From: Leguminivora glycinivorella
Taxonomy: Eukaryota; Arthropoda; Insecta; Lepidoptera; Tortricidae
Reading direction: 5' to 3'
Assembly (NCBI RefSeq): GCF_023078275.1
Contig: NC_062981.1
Coordinates: 20,638,846-20,702,845 of the forward strand
DNA length: 64,000 nt
In this document: positions 53,621 to 63,902 of the stretch, in pieces
How the letters are laid out: each line of letters begins with the position of its first letter
Numbering within the stretch: position 1 is the stretch's first letter
Notes under the pieces: generated by a model
Told to the model about the DNA's origin: nothing
Databases searched by the model: none
Seen by the model: only the letters and a program-made list of their open reading frames with translations
Position numbers and translations under genes: made by a program

Positions 53621-53999
53621 ATTTAAAATTTGATCCCCTATGTCGTAAATATTAGCCCCAAAACTATAGATAAACAACGATCTCGTAGGTTAGATATAGG
53701 ATTAGTAGATTTAAGATAATAAGTAATAAAGAAATATTGATTTATATTTGTTCGTTTTATTCCCCACCAATCCTAAGCACTTCACTATACGACTGAACTT
53801 TAACTAGCACTGCAGATTCTTACTTATCCTTAAAAAAAAACCAAACATGGTTCAGTCGTATATACATAATTATATACCAAAAAACATGGCAATCAATATA
53901 AAAGTAAGTATCTGGCACTGGTACTTACAATCTAATTAGAATATATTAATGTAGATACTTATAAGAATGTAAAAGAAGATTATTAATGTTTATCTCATA
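53621..53999. other. No recognised feature
   Basis: Nothing recognised. Confidence 0.35.
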
Positions 54000-54260
54000 A
54001 GAATTATATTTGAAAAATAAAGAATTGCTGTTACACGATAGACACACACAGCACCAATACACACTTGACGAATGGTACACGAGCCTCGCGGCCGGGAAAG
54101 TATATATATACCCGCCCCGACGCTCGGAGCGTCACTTGAACACCGACGGCGAGAGAGCGCGCACGCGCTGCTCCCCATACACACCACCGCAGCAAATGAA
54201 AATAAGAACTGGAGTTTTTATTTCTTCGAAACCTGGTAGCCGCCTCTATCTACAATCAAC
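54000..54260 (-). promoter_or_regulatory. GC-rich TATA-bearing segment, possible promoter or LTR
   Basis: On the minus strand GGGCGGGTATATATATACTT (around 54100-54118) lies in a CpG-rich stretch (54080-54185) that is unusual in this AT-rich window. GAAATAAAAACTCCAG lies ~110 bp upstream of it. No adjacent reading frame or LTR partner was found, so promoter and solo-LTR readings are both open. Confidence 0.35.
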
Positions 54261-55024
54261 ACCCTACTTATAGTTAATCACAGCATACAATTTACACTTT
54301 AAGTATGACGATGTGATGTTGAAATTACGAGTAAATATTCGGCTTCCTTATTCTTCTTGGTATAAATTGTGATAACGAATAACTATCAATCCCTCATATC
54401 GGGTTGAGTGTTAAAATTATAATATGGATTCCGTTTAAACTTGATCTGGTTATCAATATTTTATACGATTTCTCAACAGAAATAGGTTGCCAACTTACGA
54501 TAGAACTTATATCTTAGGCAGATGGTTTACTATCTTATTACACTTGTTGACGATAATAACATAGGTATGAAGGTATGAGTTTGTATCATTTCGTAACGTG
54601 ATGTTATTCACATATGGAATATCAATGCTCCTCTAATTTAGGTATAAATTTTGGAATAGTTTATGTGGACACAATTTAAATTGTACCATGCCTTCTGCAA
54701 TACGCACCAGTTTCTTTAACTAATAATTTAATATATTAAGAAATATGGTCTTCGGTTACCTCGATAGCTATGAAATACAACAAACTTGACGCAACCTAGG
54801 TATTTATACAAAAATCTTCATCACTATTTTCAGTGCTCAACGGCGAGAATATATGTAGGTACTAAACAATATTTCACACGTCGCCTCGGGTTTTAGAGCA
54901 AATGAAGCATAAGAGCCGATGAAGCGGTTATATTCTGCAAGCATACATCGTATGTGCGTAGGTTATTCAGACCTGGCAGCATTACACTTTATACTTCAAT
55001 GGTTGTGCGTTTTCCAGAAACTTA
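54261..55024. other. No recognised feature
   Basis: Nothing recognised. Confidence 0.35.
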
Positions 55025-55385
55025 TAGGCTCCCTTTTTCCATAAAAAGGCAGACAAAATACATGAAACTGCTTAAAAGGTTTGATTTTCCACTCCAGCAA
55101 TTAAGGGTTTGATTTTTTTTGCAGTGACAGGTATATACATACAACCTCCACAGTTGACATAATACGACACCCACGGGAGGAAATGGGATGGTGAAATTCT
55201 TAGCCACACATGTATAATCCATGCCATGCATCGGACTCACGGCCGGTTTCCACCCATTCTTGGTAGATATTCCGCGAATTCGCACGAAGCGCTTTGCTTC
55301 TTCTTTTCTTATGTGCACTGCCAAGGAGTGGAATTCCTTGCTGGCGGCTTACAGGCGGTTTACAGGCCAAGTGACAATTAATCAC
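55025..55385 (-). repeat. Repeat F10 with extended 5' part
   Basis: Contains TTTGCAGTGACAGGTATATA and GACACCCACGGGAGGAAATG. Upstream on the minus strand it continues AAGAATGGGTGGAAACCGGC and GGAATTCCACTCCTTGGCAG. These are the longest F10-linked sequences in the window. Confidence 0.6.
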
Positions 55386-55552
55386 TAGTACACAGTAGTA
55401 ACAGAAAATTAATAATCATGTGTGACTTATAACATTGACTGATCAATGTTGATCGAGAGATTAATTTGAAATAGGTAGGTAAGTTTTGAATTAAAAACAA
55501 TGAATATAAAATTAATGCATTTATAGGGCATGATTAACATGAATTTACCTGT

Positions 55553-55620
55553 CACTGCAATTCCACAATTTCGCTTTGTTTCAACCCCTTACACGCCAAA
55601 AGTGTCCCTAAAACTAGAGC
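55553..55620 (+). repeat. Repeat F10 fragment
   Basis: CTGTCACTGCAATTCCACAA and GTTTCAACCCCTTACACGCC. Confidence 0.6.
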
Positions 55621-55673
55621 AGCATTAACACAAAATTTCAGTGCATCTCACTCGTACACATACCTGCGCAAAC

Positions 55674-55705
<32 letters not shown>
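55674..55705. repeat. (GA)n microsatellite
   Basis: Run of GA with one A slip, about 32 bp. Confidence 0.9.
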
Positions 55706-56607
55706 TTTAAGATAGCTGGATCAAACTTGGGTTAAATTCAAACTATGTCTAATTTTTGACTGACTCCTAAACTCCCTTATTTAACTTTCTCACTTTGCTG
55801 TTGAAGAAAAAACTTTAAATTGACCGAAAATCGGGAGTCTGCAACGAAATGTTAATACATTACCGACTTATACATGCGTTTGGTATCGGACACTTCAGTT
55901 CAGGTGTTACAAACAGTTTGCAAGAAAAAAATTCAGTGATTCATTTTGCCAAGCGCAAAAGTAAGTTTGTGATTCCAAATTGCCTGCCAGGTTAGGTTTT
56001 GGCAGGTGATGGACACAAATATACATATAGCTCAAAGTTTAAATGAGTTCTTTTGTAGGAAGTTGAAAATAGGACGGTGGTGTTGACGTAAATATAAACT
56101 TAGTTTCAAAACAGTAAACTGAAGGTAAGTACTTAGACACTCTTATAAACGTGATCGAAAAGTTTAGAGGGTTCACAAATAATACATTCCATGAAAATAC
56201 AGTAATAGTATTTTATGCAAGTGGTGGTTAAAAGAGATCAAAAAAGGCGAGCGGGGCAATGTATTCCCTTTCGATTTCCACTCTAATTAATAACAGGATG
56301 AATTTTTGATTTTCTGCTAGACAACAGCATCTCATTACGAGTACCTAATTTACTGACTGGTTGTACCTTAAAACCTAGCGAAGGGTATTTTTATGAATTT
56401 TTACTAAAAAAAACACGTTTGTCTAATTCGAAAACATTTTTATCATCAAAAACATTAAAATTTTCTAAATATTTATTTTTATTTTTAAATATTACTCTTG
56501 ATTTGTTGTGAATGTAGAATACTTATAGTACTCATATGTTATTTTGTTTATTTTTTTCCTTTTCAAGACTCTTGCTAATTATAAAATCCTCCTATAGCCA
56601 CATTCAT
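55706..56607. other. Probable Shaw intron, nothing else recognised
   Basis: Lies downstream (minus strand) of the Shaw exon. No further exon or repeat recognised. Confidence 0.4.
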
Positions 56608-56690
56608 CTGCGTGTGTGAGCAGAACATGGAGAAGTTGGACACAGGGCGTCCACGAACACGCCCAGGCATGTCCCCCACCGTTGTCATGG
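56608..56690 (-). pseudogene. Decayed duplicate of the Shaw pore exon
   Basis: On the minus strand ATGACAACGGTGGG, GGACATG, CCTGGGCGTGTTCGTGG and CCAACTTCTCCATGTTCTGC follow the exon order, but the GYG codons, the linker, and the S6 stretch before VSNFSMF are deleted. The copy of the splice donor reads CAG|ATGAAT instead of CAG|GTGAGT. It cannot form a pore. It sits 20 bp beyond the true donor. Confidence 0.85.
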
Positions 56691-56709
56691 CAACAGTAAC
56701 CACACTCAC

Positions 56710-56919
56710 CTGCGTGTGCGAGTAGAACATGGAGAAGTTGGACACAATGACGGGCACGGGCAGCGCGATGGTCAGCACGCCGGCCAACGCGCACAGCGCG
56801 CCCACAAACATGCCCAGGTACGTCTTGGGGGCCATGTCGCCGTACCCCACCGTTGTCATGGTGACGATGGCCCACCAAAGGCCGAGGGGGATGGACTTGA
56901 ACTGGTTCTCTGGGTTGTC
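56710..56919 (-). CDS. Shaw: Shaw-type voltage-gated K+ channel, pore/S6 exon
   Basis: A 210-bp internal exon (70 codons) bounded on the minus strand by TTCCAG|GAC and CAG|GTGAGT, phase 0 at both ends. It reads DNPENQFKSIPLGLWWAIVT, then the selectivity filter TVGYGD (residues 23-28), the S6 helix with GALCALAGVLTIALPVPVIV (PVPV hinge 54-57) and ends NFSMFYSHTQ. The match to insect Shaw (Kv3 family) is close over its whole length; Shal and Shab differ in the DMAPKTYLGMFVGAL segment. The protein is a plasma-membrane tetrameric K+ channel subunit of neurons. The S1-S5 exons and the C-terminus are outside the window or unrecognised, so this is one exon of a gene running right to left. If the intron were retained, the frame would stay open for 53 more codons. 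Confidence 0.93.
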
Positions 56920-57139
56920 CTGGAACAAGGTGTACTGATTTAACAATTAGAAGTAATTTACATACATACTCGCACTATATAAGCTTGGGCCTGTATTACC
57001 ACAAAGGGTATGCAGGACACAAGAGAAAGTATAATCTTCGAAAGTGTCATGAGTTTGGCTAGTCGTTTAACCACTTGGTCGTCCGAAGATAGCATAGCAT
57101 CTTAAAAAAGTGCTGCAGACCGTCCGCGGATACCTTACT
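56920..57139. other. Shaw intron, upstream side
   Basis: Polypyrimidine-rich acceptor at 56920-56935 (minus). The F10-like word GGCCTGTATTACCACAAAGG is at ~56988. No exon recognised. Confidence 0.4.
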
Positions 57140-57490
57140 ATCCAAAGGAGTGGAAGGAGACATGGTTGATTATAGTGGCATTCTAGTGGAATACTGCGGC
57201 ATTGTTCACTACACAGATGTCATATATACCATAGATCAAGCAAACGTATCTACTTAGCGTGTCAAATGAACTCAGTGAAATCCACTGAGTTGTCCGTCTT
57301 TACTCGCAGCTTGCAGCTTTCGGGCGTCAATTTTTGTAAGTTGAAGTCAACCAAAACATAAAAAATGCCTCGTTACGTGATATTCAATTGCAACAACACA
57401 AAAATTATGAACAATCAAGAGCCTGAGACATATTTAAAATTACAGGCAAGAATCAACTTCAGTACAAAATTTGACACGCTCGGCCCCTAC
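57140..57490 (+). pseudogene. THAP-type transposon 5' remnant
   Basis: After ATATATACCATAGATCAAGC and TCGCAGCTTGCAGCTTTCGG, an ATG at 57365 opens MPRYVIFNCNNTKIMNNQEP and ends after 45 codons. The MPR...CNN start resembles THAP-domain proteins of P-element-like transposons in Lepidoptera. The first zinc Cys appears replaced by Tyr, and the rest of the domain is lost. Confidence 0.45.
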
Positions 57491-58130
57491 ACAAATATAT
57501 GAATTTGTTTCTTCTATCTAAATTAAGTTCTCTGGTTCACTATTTTCTTGATACGTACGTGAATGTAGCCTAATAGCCAAATAGTTTGCATTAAAAATAT
57601 AGATTGCAGTGTACGAATCATAACAAGTAAGTATGTACTTACTGCCTATTAATAATGAGTTTATATAATACACGTTTTTTAATCCTGTTCAGTTAACACA
57701 GGAAACCTAAGGATTATCGATAAATTAAACGAATAGGTATGTACTAAGAAACATCCCAGCAAAATCAAATTAACAATTTTAATTACGTACAAACAAAATA
57801 CGGTGCGTCTCGAAACGCCTGTTAACTCGAACGGATTAATATTAAGATTTGAATTAATCTTTTACAAGTGAAGAGCAAGTATAATATTATGCCTCCGAAT
57901 AACGTTTTCATTAATACGTAAACGCCATTTAAATATACCCCTTAATCATTAAGGTTTAGGTCATATAATAGATTGAACGTAAACACAATGCTTGGTTATG
58001 GGAAGCGACAGCGCCTCTGACGAAGTTTCCAGAAGTTTTTCGGAGGCCGATTCTATTTTATATACTTATTCAAGATTTTTATATTGACCGGGATATAGAC
58101 CGTGATTACCTTTTTGATTTTTGTCGAGCT
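57491..58130. other. No recognised feature
   Basis: Nothing recognised. Confidence 0.35.
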
Positions 58131-58142
58131 CCCGATATTTCG

Positions 58143-58195
58143 ACTCAGTTGCATGCATCACGGAAAACGGAACGGTTTTCCGTGATCATTATGTA
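58143..58195. repeat. Short hairpin
   Basis: TTGCATGCATCACGGAAAAC pairs with GTTTTCCGTGATCATTATGTATGCAA apart from a small bulge; the loop is GGAACG. Confidence 0.75.
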
Positions 58196-58202
58196 TGCAA
58201 CT

Positions 58203-58290
58203 GCCGAGGTGGCGAGGTGGCCTAGGGGTTCATGGCGTTAGCCCGGTGTGCTAAAGACGCCGGTTCGAATCCGGCCTTCACTACTGGTGG
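58203..58290 (+). mobile_element. SINE-C head with A and B boxes
   Basis: GAGGTGGCCTAGGGGTTCAT as A-box region and CCGGTTCGAATCCGGCC as B-box arm give a tRNA-like head of about 75 nt, followed by a T-run. No full SINE body recognised. Confidence 0.75.
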
Positions 58291-58439
58291 TGCTCATCAT
58301 TTTTTTTCTTTAATATATGACACCTTATTTCGATTTTTAAAGCAAGTATGTTTAATCTGATTTCTAGTTACTATTTGATGTTGACTTATTATAAATCCAG
58401 GGACTATGCAAATGAACGAAACAAATTTACGACGAGGGT

Positions 58440-58838
58440 GAATCCACGTACAAGTAACGCGAGTCACGACTTCATTGATTGTTTATTTGAACTACAGCTG
58501 CAAATGAAAGGACTCGAGATGTGAATAAATATCTATCATGGTCGGCCGCCATCTTTCTCCCCCTTTTCTCGACCCGTCCCCGTTCCCCTCCTTAAACTAA
58601 AACAGGTCAATTCGTAATCTAGAGAGAACGAGGAACCCATCCATACCTGTTTTAGGTATTTAGAAGAGATGACGACTTTTTGGAAAAGTGGTCGTTTGGC
58701 CCCTGATTAATCTGTATAAATATCGGGAAAGTAACACTTATTTGGAGATAGATTATCACTTGAACTTGTATCGTGAATAAATGGAACATGCCATAAAATC
58801 GTGACTCATGTTACTCTTGCCGCGGATTGACCCACAAC
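58440..58838. mobile_element. Degenerate TIR element
   Basis: Left GTGAATCCACGTACAAGTAA then CGCGAGTCACGA; the right arm's complement reads GTCAATCCGCGGCAAGAGTA then ACATGAGTCACGA. Arms of ~40 bp with several changes. Confidence 0.5.
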
Positions 58839-59973
58839 GTTATTAATAAAAACAGTCATCGTGAGGTTTTGTCAACGTGGTGTCAAAACAAGATCAAAAT
58901 CTTTACAATTTTTTTTTACAATCGGCTCCAGAGTTTTCTGTTCCAAGTTTTGTGACAACACATTAAGTTGTATTGAGCTGGGACACAGACCAATAAGGAG
59001 TGTATAGGCTTTTTCCCCGAAATCGTTAATTCCGCGTAGCAAAATTTGCATTCGCATTTTTCCCCATTTTTTTATTCTTCTATGCGCAGGTGCCACTATT
59101 CGTATATATGTTCAACGCATTAATTTCTAATCCTTTTTTTGGCTTGTCGTATTTTTATCCGTGCGTTTTATTTTCTAATGCGCATAGTTTCTATACGTAT
59201 ATTTTGCCTATAGAATAAGTTCTCAATTTTATTTTTTCACATGCTGCCACCATGCCATCTTCATAATCTCACCGTCACAACTCACAACCGTCAAAACCAC
59301 CATATATCGTTACCAGATACTAGGATAAAATCAATTCAAGTATAACTTTTATTAGTAGGGTAAATGCACCAGTGCCGGCCATGCAGCAGTGGTCAGCCAT
59401 TTTTGCATATTTCAGGCTGTAATTATAATTTTTTTTGGTTGATTGAAGTCAAAATTAGATAAAATCATAGATTGATTAATTGGTAATTGTAAAATATCTC
59501 AATATTTAAAATTGTTCAAACATTAAGCACAAACGAAATTCAAAGAGGTACTGTCTTTTGACATGAAACATTATGTGAACGCCATTTTTATTACAATGTC
59601 AGGGTAGTTGCACCATTAGATGACCGACACCCAGAAGATGACCGATGGGTCTAAAAATATAAATAATTAATTCACGAATAATTTTACGCACCCGGGAGTA
59701 TTTTTCTTAAACGCAGCAACTGATCGTCGAAACTAAAATTTAAATTCCCAGACAAATGAGCCATGCACACGTCTGTGAGCGGTCGTCGAGTTTGTTCTTC
59801 ACGCTAAAAATCGCATTTTGTATGCATTTCTTATTAAAGAAAGGCCTTCAAAATTTAAACTTTTTAATTCGTAAAAAATAGAATATTACATTTATTGACG
59901 CAGTTTACTTCCGTATATATTCTTGACTAATGTCTCTATTGTTAACATTATTAATAATAAGGTTGGAGTCTCC

Positions 59974-60076
59974 ACTCCCGTGGAAATAAAAGAAACACGG
60001 CTATTTTGATAGCTCACCACTGGGCGAGTAGGTATGAACATCGCCGTGTCTCTTTTATTTACACGGGAGTGATTAT
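59974..60076. repeat. Palindromic repeat in the spacer
   Basis: CACTCCCGTGGAAATAAAAG and AAACACGGC mirror GCCGTGTCTCTTTTATTTAC and ACGGGAGTG. Related to 8660-8850. Confidence 0.75.
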
Positions 60077-60886
60077 CTTTTGTTTGTTTCTTGAACGAAT
60101 TATAGCCCGATAGCTCATAGCTTACTAGCTCGTGGTGGGACCAGTGCCTGAACCAAGAAATCATAATTTGGCTGATAACATTTTAGCAAAAATCTTGGGG
60201 GGTGAAATCACCAAAAGATGAACAGTTAAGCGAATTTCCTAATTTTGTCAATTTTCTTTTATATGATATAGCTCATTCTTAACAATTTAAATTTTTTTAT
60301 GTGATACCGCATTGAATTGAATTTAGAATAAGCTACTTTCGGGTCTCGTGTTATGATTCAGTAATTTTATAAAAATTATTATATCTAAAAAGGGGTCAAA
60401 ATTCCCAGTAGTTGAACAACGTGCCCTATCTCTGAACGGTTTGACCCCGATAGATAAACCAGGATAAAGTCAGAATAATGTGCCCAATACATGAACGATG
60501 TAAATCCAATAGATGAACAGACGGGGACAAAAGTAGCATTTGTGGGAAACAGTTTAACTTTGCGCCTATTGTAAATGCATTGGTATTAATATAAAATGGT
60601 CTTACATTATTTAAAAACAGCACGCGTTAATTAAAAAAAATATACAAATATTCTAAAAATTAAAGCGTTCATTTTTGCAGCCTCTACCTAGAACTTGAAC
60701 GAATTAATTTATTTGGTTCATGTTCTGGACACAACACTAATGAATTGAACGAACTAATTTGACGCAAAATTCATTTACTGGAATCCTAAAAGAACGCAAC
60801 CTAAAAGATGAACCAGAAAATTTTCCTAGTTCACATTTTGGGTACAGATTGTTTATTTAAATTAAAGGAAAAATGGAAAAATTCAC

Positions 60887-60961
60887 ACCTCCGGCAGGAC
60901 TCGAACCTGCGACCTTTGGCCTTGCCGGGGCCATCGCGCTTACCAATTGTTCCACGGAGGC
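60887..60961 (-). repeat. tRNA-like sequence, copy 1
   Basis: 75 nt, same cloverleaf-like plan as copy 3 but with the A box changed to TGGAACAATTGG. The flank TGTGTGCGAATTTATCCATG is shared with copy 3. Confidence 0.7.
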
Positions 60962-61124
60962 CTGCTGGATGTGTGCGAATTTATCCATGCCTTCCATCAA
61001 TTCTCGACCGCCTTAGGGTGGCGTTATAGCAAACATCTACCCGTAAGAATAGATCTTAACAGGCACTGGAGTCTCAATTTACATTGAGAATTCGCCAGTA
61101 ACAATGTGCTAACCCATACTAAAT

Positions 61125-61461
61125 TTGTTTTTTATCATGCAGAAACGTCTGCGAGCGATATTACATATTTTTAAATTAAAGGAAAAATGGAAAAATTCAC
61201 ACCTCCGGCAGGACTCGAACCTGCGACCTTTGGCCATCGGGGCCATCTCGCTTACCAACTGCGGTTGAGAATTGATGGAAGGCATGGATAAATTCGCACA
61301 CATCCAGCAGGCCTCCGTGGCGCAGTTGGTAAGCGCGATGGCCCCGGCAAGGCCAAAGGTCGCAGGTTCGAGTCCTGCCGGAGGTGTGAATTTTTCCATT
61401 TTTCCTTTAATTTAAAAATATGTAATATCGCTCGCAGACGTTTCTGCATGATAAAAAACAG
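61125..61461. repeat. Palindrome of two facing tRNA-like copies
   Basis: Arms 61125-61263 and 61321-61461 are reverse complements with small indels: AGGAAAAATGGAAAAATTCA and complement, TTATCATGCAGAAACGTCTG and complement. The left tRNA-like copy (61201-61264, minus) lacks the 5' acceptor half. Confidence 0.85.
61311..61385 (+). repeat. tRNA-like sequence, copy 3 (best preserved)
   Basis: Acceptor GCCTCCG/CGGAGGT pairs, D stem GCGC/GCGC, anticodon stem TGGCC/GGCCA with loop CCGGCAA, T stem GCAGG/CCTGC with loop TTCGAGT. A box TGGCGCAGTTGG and B box GGTTCGAGTCC are intact. Against a functional tRNA: C instead of T at position 33, two bases between D and anticodon stems, and dispersed copies. 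Most likely a tRNA-derived repeat. Confidence 0.75.
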
Positions 61462-62647
61462 ATTGTTTAGTTGAACAATCTCGTTTTCATACAAATTAAA
61501 ATTTAAATAAATCCTTACCATATAAAATAGTTCCGTTCATCTTATGGTTAAAAAATCAACGACTAACAAACAATTAATTTGATGTAAAAATAGTACATCT
61601 ACCTATTTTATTCAATTTTATAATACCATTTAAAAAAACGAGCCTTTGTCCAAAAGTTGACCGTCGTTCATCTTTTCGCACGAACGTACAATATTGGAAC
61701 CATAACTTGACCAGCAAATATCTCATAAAATAAGTAAAAAAAACCTTATTATTAATAATGTTAACAATAGAGACATTAGTCAAGAATATATACGGAAGTA
61801 AACTGCGTTAATAAATGTAATATTCTATTTTTTACGAATTAAAAAGTTTAAATTTTGAAGGCCTTTCTTTAATAAGAAATGCATACAAAATGCGATTTTA
61901 GCGTGAAGAACAAACTCGACGACCGCTCACAGACGTGTTCATGGCTCATTTGTCTGGGAATTTAAATTTTAGTTTTGACGATCAGTTGCTGCGTTTAAGA
62001 AAAATACTCCCGGGTGCGTAAAATTATTCGTGAATTAATTATTTATATTTTTAGACCCATCGGTCATCTTCTGGGTGTCGGTCATCTAATGGTGCAACTA
62101 CCCTGACATTGTAATAAAAATGGCGTTCACATAATGTTTCATGTCAAAAGACAGTACCTCTTTGAATTTCGTTTGAGATTAATGTTTGAACAATTTTAAA
62201 TATTGAGATATTTTACAATTACCAATTAATCAATCTATGATTTTATCTAATTTTGACTTCAATCAACCAAAAAAAATTATAATTACAGCCTGAAATATGC
62301 AAAAATGGCTGACCACTGCTGCATGGCCGGCACTGGTGCATTTACCCTACTAATAAAAGTTATACTTGAATTGATTTTATCCTAGTATCTGGTAACGATA
62401 TATGGTGGTTTTGACGGTTGTGAGTTGTGACGGTGAGATTATGAAGATGGCATGGTGGCAGCATGTGAAAAAATAAAATTGAGAACTTATTCTATAGGCA
62501 AAATATACGTATAGAAACTATGCGCATTAGAAAATAAAACGCACGGATAAAAATACGACAAGCCAAAAAAAGGATTAGAAATTAATGCGTTGAACATATA
62601 TACGAATAGTGGCACCTGCGCATAGAAGAATAAAAAAATGGGGAAAA

Positions 62648-63429
62648 ATGCGAATGCAAATTTTGCTACGCGGAATTAACGATTTCGGGGAAAAAGCCTA
62701 TACACTCTCGCCCGCCTCGTCCGTCTCCTCGCAACCGCCGTCGAGCGAAAAGTTCGCTACCGCGGCCGACACCAGCGAGTCGAGCGACGAGAGCGGGCCG
62801 CCGCCGCCGCCGCCACGACCACCAGCGCGACGAGGGCGGCCACCGCTGCCGGCACGCTTGGGGCCTGCGGGACATCCTGCCCCGCCCATGGCTCTCGCTG
62901 CCGGTGGTGTAGTGCGCCGCATGAGATGGTCTCAGTTGATGAACGAGAATGTCATGCGAGCGTACTATGGGGCTACAGAGGGGGGAACTAGGCTGTCCGC
63001 GTATCGTTCAAGAATGCTGCTTCTGTTTCAGACGCTTGAACCCACCACCACCGTATCGGAGCAGCGACTGTCGGATCAGGTGCGTGTCATTCAGCGGTCA
63101 AAGCGGTTGGATGACGCCACACTTGATCGGCTTCGCCAGGAGGCTCACGCTACTCGCGCGGACCCCGCCTCGGGGCGGGATTTGCCCGCCATGTCGCCGG
63201 ACCCGGTGCCCGAACCCGACCTGGCACCGGAGGCGCCGCGGGTTGATTCCGGTAACGACGGTGGGGACTTCGCGAGTCAGAGCGAGAGTGAGCCTGCCAA
63301 TGAGCAACTGAGGAGGTCTTTGGAAGAGGCGATTACGCAGTATCGCTCCACAAACAACCCTAGGCCACGATTACCACGTCTGCCCATGAATAGACGCAAT
63401 CTAGCGCTAATAGGAGCCTTAAATGCTTT
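62648..63429 (+). pseudogene. GC-rich LINE-type ORF, N-terminal part, joined to the inverted arm
   Basis: Open from the arm (ATG at 62648) to 63429, where a LINE 3' tail replaces it. After a Ser/Pro-rich, disordered 60 residues (SESSDESG, poly-Pro), RRMRWSQLMNENVMRAYYGA and SEQRLSDQVRVIQRSKRLDD resemble the N-terminal module of a class of LINE polyproteins (pattern W..E.N..vM..YY...seQR..DQ.R.I). A second low-complexity part and ALIGALNALLSK follow. No endonuclease or RT domain remains. The first ~20 residues come from the repeat arm, so the true start is unknown. GC content is far above the surroundings. Confidence 0.5.
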
Positions 63430-63600
63430 ACTATCAAAATCAAAATCAAAATTCTTTATTGTGATATAAACATACATTATTTAATACATGGGATGGGGCC
63501 GCCCAGTAAGCAAAATTGCTTGTGTCGGGAGACACCGCTCTTCCTAAGGTTGAAGTTTCAGAGGTATGTAAGTAATTAATATGTTAAACATAATTATGCT
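63430..63600 (-). mobile_element. LINE 3' end
   Basis: (ATCAAA)n at 63436-63452, then TTCTTTATTGTGATATAAAC and GGGATGGGGCCGCCCAGTAA, is the complement of a LINE UTR with a TTTGAT-repeat tail. It ends the reading frame to its left. Confidence 0.65.
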
Positions 63601-63671
63601 AAAAATGTATCTATCTAAACATAAGCATGCAAGCGTGTGAGCGTGCGTGCATACGCGCTCGCGTTTATGAG

Positions 63672-63902
<231 letters not shown>

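Larger units (their letters stand above)
58998..62707. mobile_element. 3.7-kb element with 967-bp near-identical inverted arms
   Basis: Arms 58998-59964 and 61742-62707 are reverse complements with only about five mismatches seen by eye. Outer ends are (G)AGTGTATAGGCTTTTTCCC and its complement. The ~1.78-kb spacer holds a small palindrome, three tRNA-like copies and scattered AGATGAAC words, but no transposase frame. No target duplication is apparent next to the arms. Candidates are a non-autonomous long-TIR transposon or an inverted duplication. Confidence 0.9.

Noticed and set aside
58872..59096. 74-codon minus-strand frame identical at its start to the one at 62609
   Set aside because: The shared 33 residues are just the inverted arm; the rest matches nothing recognised.
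61311..61385. Functional tRNA gene
   Set aside because: Non-T at position 33, extra base before the anticodon stem, and dispersed partial copies with shared non-tRNA flanks favour a tRNA-derived repeat.
62609..62647. Upstream GTG start for the GC-rich frame
   Set aside because: Not an accepted start in a eukaryotic mRNA; the segment belongs to the inverted arm, which is also open at 58872-59096 on the minus strand.
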